Positions 24,415 to 36,159 of a stretch of DNA of 64,000 bases are shown in pieces; the first letter of the stretch is position 1, and each line of letters opens with the position of its first letter. The notes below the pieces were generated by a model. The model was given only the letters and a program-made list of their open reading frames with translations, made no database searches and had not been told where the DNA came from. The DNA comes from Lentinula raphanica (taxonomy: Eukaryota; Basidiomycota; Agaricomycetes; Agaricales; Omphalotaceae), in contig JANVFP010000037.1 in the NCBI GenBank assembly GCA_027919835.1, forward strand, positions 427,838-491,837, read 5' to 3'. The position numbers and the translations under genes were made by a program.

Positions 24415-24925
24415 GTTTACGGTACCAAGCCAAGTTCATTCAATCATTCAAATATTCAAGACTAAAACTTGAAGAGACTCGTGGAAGACGATACCCAGCC
24501 CTGTGATTGTGAGACGTTTGGCTGTTTTCCTCGCAATCAAAATGCAAGAGCACATCGACTAAGTACTGCATCGCATCAATTTGAACGGCCCTGGGTCAGC
24601 TTTGGCAACGATGTACGAGGATGTACGTAGACTTCCTGAGAACCAGGACTTTAAGAGATTACAGAAGAAAAACTTCTACTTGGTGAATGTTGCAGCGAGT
24701 TGTTCTACATTTTCTGCACACAGATTGTGATTGATAACATGATCATATTACCTCCCTGGAAACTGGGCGAGCGGTGCTTGGACAATCAATGTTGCAACTG
24801 TAGGCGGGCCAAGCCATGTGATATATCGTGGAGGTCGGGCATGAAGAGTGGAAACGCAGAAATGATTAAGTACAAACAAGGATCGTTGAACAAAGAGAAG
24901 CAATCGTAGTTGTAAATCATCACAT
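24415..24925. other. Intergenic between HRI1 and SKP1
   Basis: Both flanking genes are on the minus strand, so the stretch holds the HRI1 promoter and the SKP1 3' untranslated region. No coding frame of protein character and no RNA gene is visible. Confidence 0.5.
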
Positions 24926-25725
24926 CTATCGGTCCTCGGCCCATTCCTGTTGTAGGAGAACGAAATGTTAGAAGACAAGTACAGAATTCATGGCTCGCAT
25001 GACTCACGTTCTCTTTCTTGATTTGAGCCTATGACGGACGTGATTTAGCATGAAACATGTAAACTCTGAACAGACTGAGGACACACCTCTTCTTCGGGAG
25101 TGAAATCATTGACTATGTTGAAAAGTTTGCGAATTTCCTCTGGGGTCTTTCCTTTGATCATGTTAGCCACAGTTTTGCAGCCAACGTCGCTAGAGTTCAA
25201 GAGTGAGCATACCAATACCAATGCCAATACAGCAGAGCGAAAGCAACGCACAGGAGTGATTTGATATCCAGGTAGTTCGCAGCAAGAATAATTTCAAAAA
25301 GCATTTCTTGGTCAACGGTGATGAACTTCTGATCCCACTCGCTGATGTCGGTCGTTCGCTTGCGCGTGTCATCTTGACTGGTGTCGGCATCGGCTGCTGG
25401 CAAAGGCTCGCCACGATGATGCTCGCAGTACTCCAAAACCTATTCAAATATGTTATATGGCGACTGTTGCCACATTTTGAGCACGAAAAATTTTCGAGAC
25501 TTACCTTCTTCAGAACACTCGAGTTCACATTTGGTAGAGGGATGGCTTGTTCACTGCTCTCACCGATATCTATAAAAGAAAGAGAAAGGTTCGGTCAGAC
25601 GATTGCCTATCAGAAGTGGCCATAAAGGGCGAACCGTCGAGCATGTTTTTGATGAGAACGCTACGTTCGACGACCTCCCTGTCCACATTGAACGTTTCAT
25701 TATCAGAAGTTTTGAGGACGATCAT
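24926..25725 (-). CDS. SKP1: Skp1, SCF ubiquitin ligase adaptor
   Basis: Skp1 links F-box proteins to cullin-1 in SCF ubiquitin ligases. Six exons (25635-25725, 25505-25569, 25252-25439, 25087-25189, 25008-25028, 24926-24946) join in frame to exactly 162 residues, the usual length. Diagnostic features in order are an N-terminal BTB/POZ-like part ([43 protein letters not shown]), a variable acidic linker, and the C-terminal F-box-binding helices ([39 protein letters not shown], then NDFTPEEE and the tail EWAEDR). The last two exons are only 21 nt each. The start lies 145 bp from the divergent mitochondrial ribosomal gene, so they share a promoter region. Confidence 0.95.
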
Positions 25726-25870
25726 TCTGGCAGAAGTGGATTATGAGTGTAAAGAAGGAAGAAAGGATAGAGTGGCTTTTCAGCTGAGTTTCTTTAGTCA
25801 CTCCGGTCCACGTGTTCTACATTCTTTGTGGGCGCCTCGCTTTTTTGTTACTTCAACTTGGTTGTTCTTT

Positions 25871-26471
25871 ATGTCTTTTGTCAATCGTTGCTTCGATACA
25901 GCGATAAGGAGCCCTTTTGCTAGTTTTGGTGAGTTATACAGTGAACCAAATCTCAATATATCTGACTGTCTTTTTGCTTTTAGGGCTAGGTGCTGTGCGT
26001 ACTGCAACAAAACGTGCTGGTGGCACAATCGCCAATCACGGTGGCTCCGCTGGTAGGCGTCTTGGTGTCAAGAAGTTCTCCGGTGCGCGATGCATGTCAT
26101 TTCTACGATGAGTCTACCGTTTACGACGAAGTTAGATGAATATGTGATTCCTGGAAATATCATCGTCCGACAGCGTGGTAGTGTTTTCCATCCTTCACAG
26201 AATGTGCGTAACTCTTTCGTCCTTTGTCTTCGCCAGCTTCACCTTGTTGTTCGTCTAGGTCGCAATGGGCAAGGACCATACGATATACGCTCTCGTTCCT
26301 GGTTATGTTCGTTTCTACAAGCAAAAATATATGCGTGGGGAACGAAAGTATGTCGGCATCGTCTTGAATCGCGGTGAAAAACTTCCCCGGAATGAAGCCG
26401 AGCTTGGACGGAGTCGTTATTTTGGCCTTGTCAATGTCAATGCACCGCCAGCTGCACCACCGGCACCATAG
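25871..26471 (+). CDS. Mitochondrial ribosomal protein bL27m
   Basis: The protein is the mitochondrial homologue of bacterial ribosomal protein L27, which sits near the peptidyl-transferase centre. The mature part starts at RTATKRAGGTIANHGGSAGR, with the typical LGVKKFSDEYVIPGNIIVRQ and GSVFHPSQNV blocks, then MGKDHTIYALVPGYVRFYKQ. Three introns interrupt it: after FASF, within F-S|D (26,059 to 26,123) and after SQN. The first exon (MSFVNRCFDTAIRSPFASF) is Arg-containing and non-acidic as expected for a mitochondrial presequence. A short eukaryote-specific C-terminus ends in an Ala/Pro run. Divergent from SKP1. Confidence 0.92.
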
Positions 26472-26667
26472 CAAATCAAACTTGTCTACCTATTTCACCT
26501 TGTGATTCCCTACACAACAAACACTAGATTCGCGAATCTCGAGAAACTTCAAACCCCAACGACAGTCCATGGTTTAATATCAGGAACTACAGTGTTACAT
26601 CCGGATTCTACATGGCGCCTGCTATCATCACCCAAATATCCTTCCCATACAGAATCGATACTATTGT

Positions 26668-27622
26668 TCAAGCCGAAGTTTCTGTCTTCGGTAAACTGCG
26701 AAGCCATTTCATGAAATGTGGGACGTCCTAATAAACAGTTCTTTCACGAAAAGACAACAACAATCAATGACATGGCGTACATCGGAAATCTTGCTTGCCA
26801 TGGTACCTTCCGCCAACCAAGAAGGTATAGATCCTCCTGGTGTGCTCGATGTTGCCATACGCCATTCTGTCGATCCATCTTCCTGCTCTACAATTCGTTC
26901 GATACTGACATATCGACCCCTGACGCCTTTCTCTTCCATCTTTGCCAATTCGGTGTCCTCAGGAGAAGATAGGTCTATGGGCATGGAAATTACAATGCTA
27001 AGTGACGGAAAGATACTTAGTCAGAAAACTGAATATGTTAGTACGACGATGAACATACCCCGTACGCGGCTTCTCTTCAGAGACCCGCGTTATTTGTAGC
27101 TCCGTGAATACTCGAGGAGATACCGGAGGTGGAAATTTATAGTACAACGTCCAAATTGCCTGGTTCGGCGATATCTCCTTCACCTTCGTAACCTTGTGAA
27201 TGTCCGGAATGAATCTTTCCAAACAGAACCAACTGTGAACAAGGATATCATCGTCAACATCATCAGTGGTCACTAACTGCTTTTCGTTGTTCGCTTTGTC
27301 TTTCCCAAGCTTTTCCCACATCTGGTCGAACGTAGCTTCGTCGGGTTTGTGCACGCTGACTCTACAGTGCCAGGGAGCACCATCGTCAGCACCCTTTGCG
27401 CGCAAATATGTCTTGACAACTTTGTGGTATGTTTTTCCTTGCTTCCAGGTTGTGCACGATTCGATGATCGAGTCTGCGGCTTTGAATATGGCTTCTTCCG
27501 AAGGAATGTCTAATGAAGGAGTTGCGAGGCGCGTTTAGATTTCATACTATATGACACAAGAAGACGTATACCAGAGGGTTTGATGGACGTTATGCTCAGC
27601 TTAACATCACTGGACTCGGTCA
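26668..27622 (-). CDS. DUF3074 START-like domain protein
   Basis: The protein begins MTESSDVKLSITSIKPS and reads across a first intron into DIPSEEAIFKAADSI. The body matches the fungal DUF3074 family: a long helix-grip fold related to START lipid-binding domains, with WHCRVSVH near the N-terminal third, SWFCLERFIPDIHKVTKV and the YYKFPPPVSPRVFTEL block in the middle, and RGRYVSIERIVEQ plus WRMATSSTPGG later. The final exon DVPHFMKWLRSLPKTETSA is joined across an intron at about 26,722-26,775, restoring the amphipathic C-terminal helix of START-like folds. The ligand is not known. It is convergent with bL27m (196 bp between stops) and followed on the same strand by the glutamine synthetase-family gene upstream. 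Confidence 0.82.
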
Positions 27623-27859
27623 TGGTGGAAGGTGGAAGACAACGAGAGAGTTGTGGAGGGAAAGCGTGTATGCTATATATATACGATGGGAAGAAGAGGT
27701 CGCATGGTGATGGTAACAGGGAAAGCTGTAGACTACCAAACTTCCCGTCTACGTTGCACTAATGATTGATCTATGATACCTACAATTACAGAGACGCCAT
27801 CGATATTGAGGTACAGACTGTCTTCGAACTCAAACACACACTTGAAAACTCTTTCAAGT

Positions 27860-30099
27860 CTATGCCAATTCAATATAACGTTCCACTGAAGCAAGAGGTT
27901 CAGATATACTGATTGAAGTAGCATTTACCCAAAACTCACCTTCCCAGTTCGTCACTGCCTCATTCCAGAGTTTGACTTCATGCTCCCTAGTTCCCCCAAA
28001 ATGCTCGACGAAGACGTCACCAAACATGTTTTCCTCTCTCGCAATGCTCTCAGGTCTCATCATCCGTTGAGTAGCTGCTTCCAATGATGCAGGTAGCATC
28101 TTGATCTGATCGACATCATAGTAGCGACTTGTTCAGCAAGAAACCTTGTAGAAGTGCATGGTAACACTCACTGTGCCATTCTTCTTATCATCAGCTGTAA
28201 GCTTGCTCATCGGAGGGGTAGACAGCTTGATCTTCTTCTCTATCCCTCGGAGTCCTAACAAGAAGATAGCGCTCAACGCGAAATAAGGGTTCATGTCTGC
28301 TCCGGGCACTCGGATTTCCAGACGTGTGGCTGCTGGGGGAACAGAGGGGGGAGATATGATCCTAATCGAAGCTGCGCGAGAATCGTAGCCATAGGTGATA
28401 GCATTTGGCGCCCAGAAAGCTTCTCCGCCAACCAAACGTTTGTAACCGTTGATTGTAGGCACAACCTATGACCTGGATTCAACGATACTGCCAAACTTCT
28501 CATGCAGGGGTCAGAAAGACACACCATAGGCATAACTAAAGGAACAGTTGTTCGATAGCCAGTGATAAGAGATAGATAAAGTTACATACCATCGGCGATA
28601 CCATCCAAAATACCAGCTAGGAAATGTTCAGCTTCTTCGCTCAAATACTTGACATCATCGTTAGCTGCTCCAGGCCTTCCGGTCGAAAGCTCAGAGTCGG
28701 ACACGGAAAATATATTTCTGCCTGACTTGTCGCGTACAGAGACATGGACGTGTCTGTACCGACCATCATGATCCCTGCATGTAAGGTGAATTGAAAGACA
28801 TACCCACTACATCCTGGAAGCTAAATTGATTCGCTGTGAAGCCGATGAGGGGTCTGAATGAAGAAGGGCAAGACACACATTGCCCCAAGGTTTGGCCATA
28901 AATGTAGGGAGGACGCCATGCTGCATGCCAATGCTCTTTGTGAGATACTTGAAGAGGATTGCATTATCTGCCATGCGAAGAGCGTTTGTGTATGCTAAAG
29001 CAGTCTCTAACACTCCGGGCCCAGTCTCGGTATCTGGTCATTCTCATCATCAACCTACAGCATAGATTATAATTACTATGATTGCACTCACGATGACCTT
29101 CAATGTCAACTCCAAACTTGGAAGCTTCGTCGAATATTGAGTGGAAATAATCGTTATTTAGCTGAGTGCGCAATAGAGAGTATCCATGCACTGAATCACA
29201 ACGTCAATCATAGGTAGGCTTTGGATCTAAGTCTGATTAGGACGTACTGCCTGGGGTTAGAGGCGTTAAGTTCTGAAACTTCTTCTCTGCAAGGGACAAC
29301 GGTGTTTCTGAAGCCACCGATTAACACTTCAATGTGCCAGTGCTTATTGTCAATCTGAACTGGCCCACCTTTGAAATTGAAGTACTATAATTGAGCATAT
29401 AATGAGGAAGGTGATTCTGGCACAAAGCTACTGGTTCTTACCTCGTACTCGACTCCAGCATAACAGTTTCTCTGCATCCTTTCCGCTCTATCCGAGGTAA
29501 TCTTCAATATCCCCCGCGGATCGACAACTAGAGGCTCTCGGGTGTCCGGATCCAGGAAAGATACCAAGAAGAACGGAACGTCATTCTCCCATGGGATCCT
29601 ACGATAGGTAGAAAGATCGATTGACGCAAGGATATCTCTGTAGCCATTGGCTCTGTTTGAAATAAGGAGCTCCCGAGAGTAGACCGTATCGTGGATATCC
29701 CAGCCACTGTGTGAGTTGTAGTTAATTAACTCTTTGTCATGAGGACTTGAGATACACACAAGATTACGCTGCAGAAACCAAATCCGTCCGACGAAGCCGC
29801 GCTCAGGAATTTGTCTTTTGACTGCCTGATAATCAGTACGCTGCAAAGCCTTGGGGTAATCCGAGTACCATAAATTTCCCTCTCAGAACGCCGTCCACTG
29901 TATATCTATCAATAAAACTTTCATTTACATTCGAGTTGAACAGACTACATACCATCGATACCTATCATCATAGGAGAATGTCAAAACATGTACCTCTAGA
30001 TAGGGAGACACGCGCACCAGCAACTTTGACCTTGTTATCGTATCTCAATAGCTCTTTGAGTTCTTCTAATGTTTTTGGAGCGTCCTTGGTAGATGCCAT
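27860..30099 (-). CDS. Glutamine synthetase-family enzyme, class I-like
   Basis: The product has the GS beta-grasp N-domain (GIDVDGVLRGKFM followed by GFGFCSVIFGWDIHD) and the catalytic domain: AGVEYEYFNFK carries the metal-binding glutamates, GVDIEGH and ETGPGVLE follow, then GVLPTFMAKPWGN, and GRYRHVHVSVRD with the ATP-binding HVH. NGYKRLVGGEAFWAPN and the Arg-containing TRLEIRVPGADMNPYFALSA form the end of the active site. This is not the usual short GSII of primary nitrogen assimilation; it resembles the longer prokaryote-like GS-related fungal enzymes (FluG C-terminus, gamma-glutamyl-amine synthetases), so its acceptor amine is uncertain. About twelve short introns are present, including a very short second exon. 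Its start lies 100 bp from the divergent WD40 gene. Confidence 0.88.
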
Positions 30100-30199
30100 G
30101 GTATGGTTCGAAGAGCAGAGCAGAGTTGCATCATTGAATTTGGGTGATTTATCTTATCTCTGATTAGTCAGCACGATAAACGCACTTTATTTCTCTGCC

Positions 30200-31612
30200 A
30201 TGAACGACTCTTGCCCTTATCATGTTGTCAGGACTTTAACAACCCCAGCACCTATATCTGCTCTTCAATTTGGCCACGCTGGACATGTCTACGCAGGATC
30301 TGGTAAGGATGTTTTTGATACATCTCTCAACGCTAACCTCAGAATTTGGCAAAGGCGATGGAACCCTCCGCGTTTATGATTTGTCCTCGTACAAAGTGCT
30401 GAAGGCTGTTCGTGGATTGAAGAACGAGGTATCATCCATAGCTTGCCTCAAAAGACCTGGCTCGGAAACGCGTGATGCCTGGGTTGCGTGTGGTCACCAA
30501 GTATAATTCTAATTCTCTCATTATGCCTGGTGATACTTCGTATAACCTTCGTTTGGTTTGGTCCAGATCTTTCTCTTCAAAATGGATATGACATCCATGA
30601 TAGCTACTGTTGAGGATGCAATCACGACTGTTCAGGTCACCGAAACCGATGATGAACTCAATGAGGTAAGCCATGCTTTCTCAAGGTTCAGGTTCATGAG
30701 TTCACTGGAATCAGGAAGATCACTTTGGATCCTAGCAAGAAACATCTGGCATTCAGCACAGATCTTGGTGTGGTAGGTGTGGTTGACCTTACCGTAGCCA
30801 TACCAACAGTCATGAAGATGAAAGAGAAACATACCAGCGTAAGTTTGCTGCTGATTGTCGGAGACCAATATAGTAATCATTTTGGGGGCAGATATGTGCT
30901 TGCGTCAAGTTCGTACCCGACAGACCAAGAGAAATTGTCAGTGCTGGTTACGACGAGACTTTTCTTCATTTCGACTTTGTCGAAGGTGACCCACTGACTC
31001 AGCACAAACTCGGTATGTACTCTGTTCCACTCATTCGCAGCGAATACTTATCATTCAATAATTTGCAGACTTCACTAGCAACACCGAAGGAGTATCCCTT
31101 TCTCCACCTTTCATAATGTCCACCGCGTTTTCTACTACCGGGATATTGGCAGCTGGGATTGCCGATGGAAGTCTATGGGTCGGATTCGGGGGCCAGAAGG
31201 GAAGTTCGAAGATGAAGACAAAGAAATCTAGGAAATGGAATGGGTTATCACCCGAAGGGAAACAAGTATGCGATAAAGTAGCTGAGGGACCAATTGTAGC
31301 AATGTGCGTAAGGCAAATAGGTATCCAATTCCGCGTACTAACGCCATGCCATCCTGTAGGACGTTTCTAAGTCCGGACACGCTTGTCGCGTCCACTCTGC
31401 TTGGTTTGGTCATCCAGTGGAAAATCAAAATTGATAGCGTCAATCAAGAAGATATCGTCAAAGAAATTTGGAGAAAGCAAGCGGTCGCGTTGGACAAAGT
31501 CAATGCTCTAGTCGCGATCGATACAAAAATCGCAATTGGTGGCCTTTCAAAGGATGGAAAAGGTGTCTTTGAAGTGTGGGATAGACGTGGTACTCCAGAA
31601 GTATCCACATAG
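30200..31612 (+). CDS. WD40 protein resembling WDR53
   Basis: The first exon, starting MNDSCPYHVVRTLTTPAPIS, joins at 30,342 to EFGKGDGTLRVYDLSSYKVL. Blades follow in order: LKNEVSSIACL, a WVACGHQIFLFKMD blade, LDPSKKHLAFSTDLGVVGVVDL, and a last one with LSPDTLVASTLLGLVIQW. The sparse WD dipeptides and overall layout resemble WDR53-like proteins, which are candidate DDB1/CUL4 substrate receptors in other eukaryotes; the name is a resemblance rather than a firm assignment. Predicted length is near 370 residues with five introns. The stop is 24 bp from the stop of the convergent Tim17-family gene. Confidence 0.72.
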
Positions 31613-31636
31613 AGCATTCGAATCATATATGCAGTT

Positions 31637-32562
31637 TCAACTACTTTTACTCTTCTCCCGCTCAACTTCTTCCTCTATCTCATGAATCCTTTTCAGATGA
31701 GCATCTCTCTGTTTTCTGAGCAGATCCAAATGCTCCTCGTCTGATACAGCTCGTATCCCTATGGCTTGAAGGAGCCGTTCTGTCCATGACCTTGATGGAT
31801 TGCCCGTTTCAACAGACACCGTGCTTCGAGGCAAAGATGTCGCAGAGGTTTCGCGTTGGTGAACGAGATATTCGAGTCGTATGATTCTTGACTCGTTATA
31901 CATGTATTGAAGCAGAGTGCATACCACACCTGCCGAGAGAGCTCCAGCAGAGATGCCTCGAAGATTTTCTATCGTGGAGGAAAAATCAGAAACCAACGCC
32001 TTTGATGAGGGTTAGGTTTGAACGCACTTGTCATCCCTCGTAATATTCCTCCTGTGAGAGATCCACTCAGAGCAGAGTCAAGTAGCCTGTCTGTACGAAT
32101 CTCAGACCACTGTAGATTCTCTGCAACGTCGCTTCCTTCTTTGCGCCTGCGCTCATACTGTGCGAAAGGAAGCGTTGCAACTAGCAAGGGACTGATACCA
32201 AATTCGCGTATACCTTCACCTTCTTCAGCAGCGTGCTCGAAGGTCAGATTATGTACTCACTGAAAAACGTAGCACCCGATATGCCACCATTTATACCTGC
32301 TGAAACGACGCGAAGCCCTACGTTGGATTTTGCGGTGACGATTCCATGTATTCCGGTACCCAAAGCGCTAGCAGCAGCTAGTAGAAAGCACAAGGGCTAG
32401 AGTAAGCATGGATTGAAGGAGAAATGGAAAGACGAACTTGCATGTTAGAAATGTGTTTTGAAGTACTGACCGCGAGGTCATTGAAATTCCCGGCGTGGGA
32501 GAATTGAAAAAGAGCACGTGTCGACTGATATCAACAGCTTTGACCTTCGCGTCGAGACTCAA
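31637..32562 (-). CDS. Tim17/Tim22/Tim23-family membrane protein
   Basis: After a 30-residue N-terminal exon (MSLDAKVKAVDISRH start) the protein has the small-residue-rich helices of the Tim17 family: GTGIHGIVTAK, LRVVSAGINGGISGATFF, LLDSALSGSLTGGILRG, and NLRGISAGALSAGVVCTLLQY, with GxxxG-type packing. A conserved-looking loop FGISPLL lies between helices two and three. The C-terminus is charged and coiled-coil-like (EEHLDLLRKQRDAH, HEIEEEVEREKSK). It is likely in the mitochondrial inner membrane, but whether it is a translocase part, a complex I B14.7-like subunit, or an uncharacterised fungal member cannot be told. Length is about 240 residues with three introns. It shares a 214-bp divergent promoter region with the capping enzyme gene. 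Confidence 0.7.
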
Positions 32563-32776
32563 AGATCACAAAACCTGGTTTAACAAACTTGGAGTCTCCA
32601 TTCACTGGATCGCTTTCACAGTATGATTCTAAGACAGAAAGCCTGTCCTTCGATGCTGAGCTTGACAAGAGGAAAAAAAATTGAACGCCGATTGACGCCC
32701 GTTATAAGCGCTCGGACCCGTGGGAATTCCCCAACAAAATCCTTTCGTCATTGTCAATCTCTTTGCAGAATGCCTC

Positions 32777-34570
32777 ATGCCTATACCTGACTTACCAGGC
32801 GAACTCATTCAAAAACACTCTCCGCAAGAATCTTGGCTCAAATCTCACGTTGCGCAACTATGCCATCTAGAGAATGAGAGGTAAACAGATCAATAACTTC
32901 AGCTCATGATCTGTTCTTTGAATCGGATAGGTTTCCTGGATCACAACCAGTCAGTTTCGGGACAAGGGATCTGTTGAAGCTCGAGAGTCAAGAGTGAGTA
33001 TGCTCACATTGAACCACTATACTCCTATCAACCCTAGTCGACAGTTTCTGGGTTTGCGAAAAGTCTGATGGGGTTCGGGTCTTAATGTTAATCCTTTTCA
33101 ACCAAACTGGCCAGAGAGTCTTCCTTGTGCGTATTCCATCGACTTTTTGAACCGTGATTGACTCTCTTGAGGAATCTAGATTGATCGCCACAACACTTAC
33201 CGTGAAGTAGTGGGACTCTTTTTTCCACATCATGAAAACCCCATAAATCCTTTGAGGAATACTCTCATCGACGGCGAATTAGTGATCGATACCGATCCGA
33301 GAACACGCCGGGTGTGTAGTCATACCTCACCGCACAACCTGCTGCGAATCTTGATGGCGAACACAGGAAACCACTCGTTTGCTGGTTTTCGACTGCCTCG
33401 TGGTCGATGACCAAAATGTGATGTCTAGGCCTCTCGATAAGCGTTACGGAGTGAGCGAGTTCATCGTCGAACTACGAGTCTCCTCTTACGTCTCTCTCAG
33501 AGACTCAAAGAATGGTTCTATAGGCCGTATGCAAAGATGATACGTGATCATCCACATGTTGCAGCTTCGCAGCCTTTCGAGTACGTTCAATGTTCTCTTA
33601 TCAACTCCCTGCCTTTGAGATTTCCTCACTGCACACAGAGTTCAAGTGAAGGAGATTAGGTCTGCATATAACGTAGACCAGGTTTTTGCAGTGGATATAC
33701 CTGCACTTCAACACGGGAACGACGGGCTTATCTATACCTGTGTTAGTACCCCTTACATTCCCGGCACAGATTCGAATATGTGGGTGATCACCGTTGACCC
33801 TCTCATCATGCCATTCACACTTCCACCAGCATCAAATGGAAACCTCCAACCGAAAACTCGATCGACTTCAAACTGATTCTCCGGTTCCCCTCTCTCCCTT
33901 CATCACCTTCTCAACCGGATTTTCGTGCCAAACCGATATTCCTGCTGCATGTATGGTGCGGAGACCACAACGGCACTCCGCGATACGAACAGTACGATAC
34001 CATGTACGTCGATGATGACGAATGGGAAAAGTGGGTGTGTTCCGATTTGTCTGATCATGAAGCTATCTCACCGAATCAAACACAGGATGAAAGCGTCTGG
34101 ACAGCAATTTGACGATCGAATCGTTGAGGTACACTGGGATCCTTCTGTCAAGGGATGGCGCATGATGCGTTTCCGGAGCGATAAGCCCAACGGCAACCAT
34201 AAAAGTGTTGTTGAGAATATCATAACAAGTATTGCCGATGGAGTAGAAAAGGAGACAGTGAGTCGAGAATTGTTCTGAAACGATCACTCTGATTCACCCG
34301 TTTGGAATTCACTAGCTTCTTTCTCGTTCCAATCACATTCGTACAGCCTGGAAGGCCCGCCAAGGAGCTTCTAACCACAATCAGAATCCAGCGCCCTTGC
34401 CGGCTCGACCACCGCCGCCGCCGCAAGCACCGCAAGCACCCCCTGCGGTTTCATCTGTAGCGCGACCTTCTCAGTCAATACCTCAGGTCGAGTTACGCTA
34501 TGGTCCTCTACAATCCTCTATATACAGCAAGGTTGCTGGACCCAGGGCTCTCTTTGGTTTCGAACGTTAA
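32777..34570 (+). CDS. CEG1: mRNA-capping guanylyltransferase, alpha subunit
   Basis: This enzyme transfers GMP to the diphosphate end of nascent RNA polymerase II transcripts. The nucleotidyl-transferase motifs are present in order: motif I EKSDGVR with the GMP-accepting lysine at about residue 62, motif III DGELVID, motif IIIa VFDCLVVDDQ, motif IV NDGLIYT, motif V MKWKPP with NSIDFKL, and the OB-fold end with DDRIVEVHWDP and WRMMRFRSDKPNGN (motif VI). The C-terminus is a Pro/Ala-rich tail ending ALFGFER. The start at 32777 is chosen because the ATG seven bases upstream is closed by a stop after six codons. About eight short introns. Like other fungal enzymes it lacks a fused triphosphatase domain. 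Confidence 0.92.
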
Positions 34571-35483
34571 CGGACGCCTTTGACTACGTTGGAAAGTTGT
34601 CGTGAACGGTTCCACTTATCACACACAAATATACGATCAATCTCGATACAATATAGGTGTATATGGATCGTCCTGGGTGCGCGTGCAAGCCCCACTTTTC
34701 TCCAGGGGGACAGCTGCGCTCGATACGCTCTTCGCTGCGAGCATTATCACATACCGTCGTGATCATTATCCACCCGGTGACTTTACATTCAGGAGAGGAC
34801 CTCAAGATACAGTTCACTCATTGTCGCGTACCATACGGAAGTATACTTATATGTAACCCCATTCCTCTAGATCTATCAGACTACCACGATTGATGTTTGC
34901 AGCCCAGGCAAAAAACGTATATTTCGTATCACAACATTGTAGTAAAACATTTCGGAAACGTATTTCGTGACAGGTCGTGAGCGCGACAGCAAAACATGAA
35001 AGCACAGATTCTGGAACACAACACAGGCCAAAGTTTTAGATAACAACAAATGAACAAGAGATAATGGATGCATGTCTAGTCGTTACACTGGATTGAAGAT
35101 AGATGGAAAAACGGGAAGTAAGTTGAAAGATGAGACTTGTCACTGCTAGATACTTTGATGGAGAGATTTTGAAAGACGCGCGTGTATAAAAGAAATATGA
35201 ACGTCGGAAGGTATCAAGGGATGCCAATATATGAAAGAAAAAATGCTGCTACGTACATGTGGAAGATGTGAATAGATTGTAAAAAATGGCTCAGTAAGTG
35301 ACGTCTTCAATGTCGTGAAAGTATCGTGAAATGACAACGCCGAGTCAGTGGTCAGTGAAATTTTGTGCAAAGGAAAATGCAAGTGCGAGGGGAGAGTAAG
35401 AAAGAAAGGTAGAATGGAGTACACGGATGCTCTTTGGTGATTTCGTGATCACTTTTAGTTTCCCTTTGGATGCAACAGCAATT
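34571..35483. other. Intergenic between convergent genes
   Basis: The stretch lies between the 3' ends of the capping enzyme gene and the minus-strand gene ending at 35484. Short frames occur on both strands but none has protein character. The AT-rich half (34,900-35,450) probably includes a long 3' untranslated region. Confidence 0.5.
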
Positions 35484-36159
35484 TCAATTTAAGAGGAAAG
35501 GGCTTTGCGAGGAAAGGGGCACGTCGGCAAACTCGGGAATCTCATCGCGGAACACAGCGGTTGCATCCGCGAACGAATGAGAACGAGGGAGCGACGACGA
35601 AGCGCTCGCCTGCCCAGCCGAGTGAACCGGGGGTACAGCCCCTTCTGAAGCATTCAAGTCCACGTATTGCATTCCAAGCCGAAGGTCTTCGACAGTCCTA
35701 TCAACCGGTTCTGGCGTAGATTCGACTGAGGAAGTGGACGATTCGAGACGGTGACCACGACGAGGAGGAGTGTGAGGAATGATGCTCAACAGCTCTGGTA
35801 TATCCTGATGATGCTATCAGAAGACGCCACAATATATAGAAGAGTAATAATACCTCTGCGAACCCTGGCCAGACAGGGGAAACCAGACCCTCCAACGAGT
35901 CTATGACATTCTCCGCAGACCTAGGCGAAGCATGCTCATCTTCCTGTTCAGGCCCCAAGTCGCACTGACCATCAGTGACTCGCCACCAGTCGATATCGGC
36001 CAGAACCCTTCTGTTAGCGGTTTCTGAGCCAGATGAACGTCTGTTATTATAGCCTGCTCTTGTGGCTGGCCCGCTGTTGACCTGGCCAGAGGAGGACAAG
36101 GCCGGGTATGGAGAAGAGCGAACAGCAGGCGAAGAGACGGTACGACGAAGAGAAGGCAT
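35484..36159 (-). CDS. Small disordered protein, unknown function
   Basis: Two exons (35854-36159 and 35484-35804) join in frame across a 49-nt intron to 208 residues. I do not recognise it. The N-terminal third is Ser/Arg-rich (RRTVSSPAVRSSPYP), followed by a compact ordered-looking block with DIDWWRVTDGQ and SPVWPGFAEDIPELLSII, and then a Ser/Glu-rich tail with FRDEIPEFADVP near the end. The tryptophan-containing motifs embedded in disorder suggest short binding motifs in a regulatory protein, which is only inference. A Pro-rich IPHTPPRRG could be a kinase or SH3-ligand site. Confidence 0.65.
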
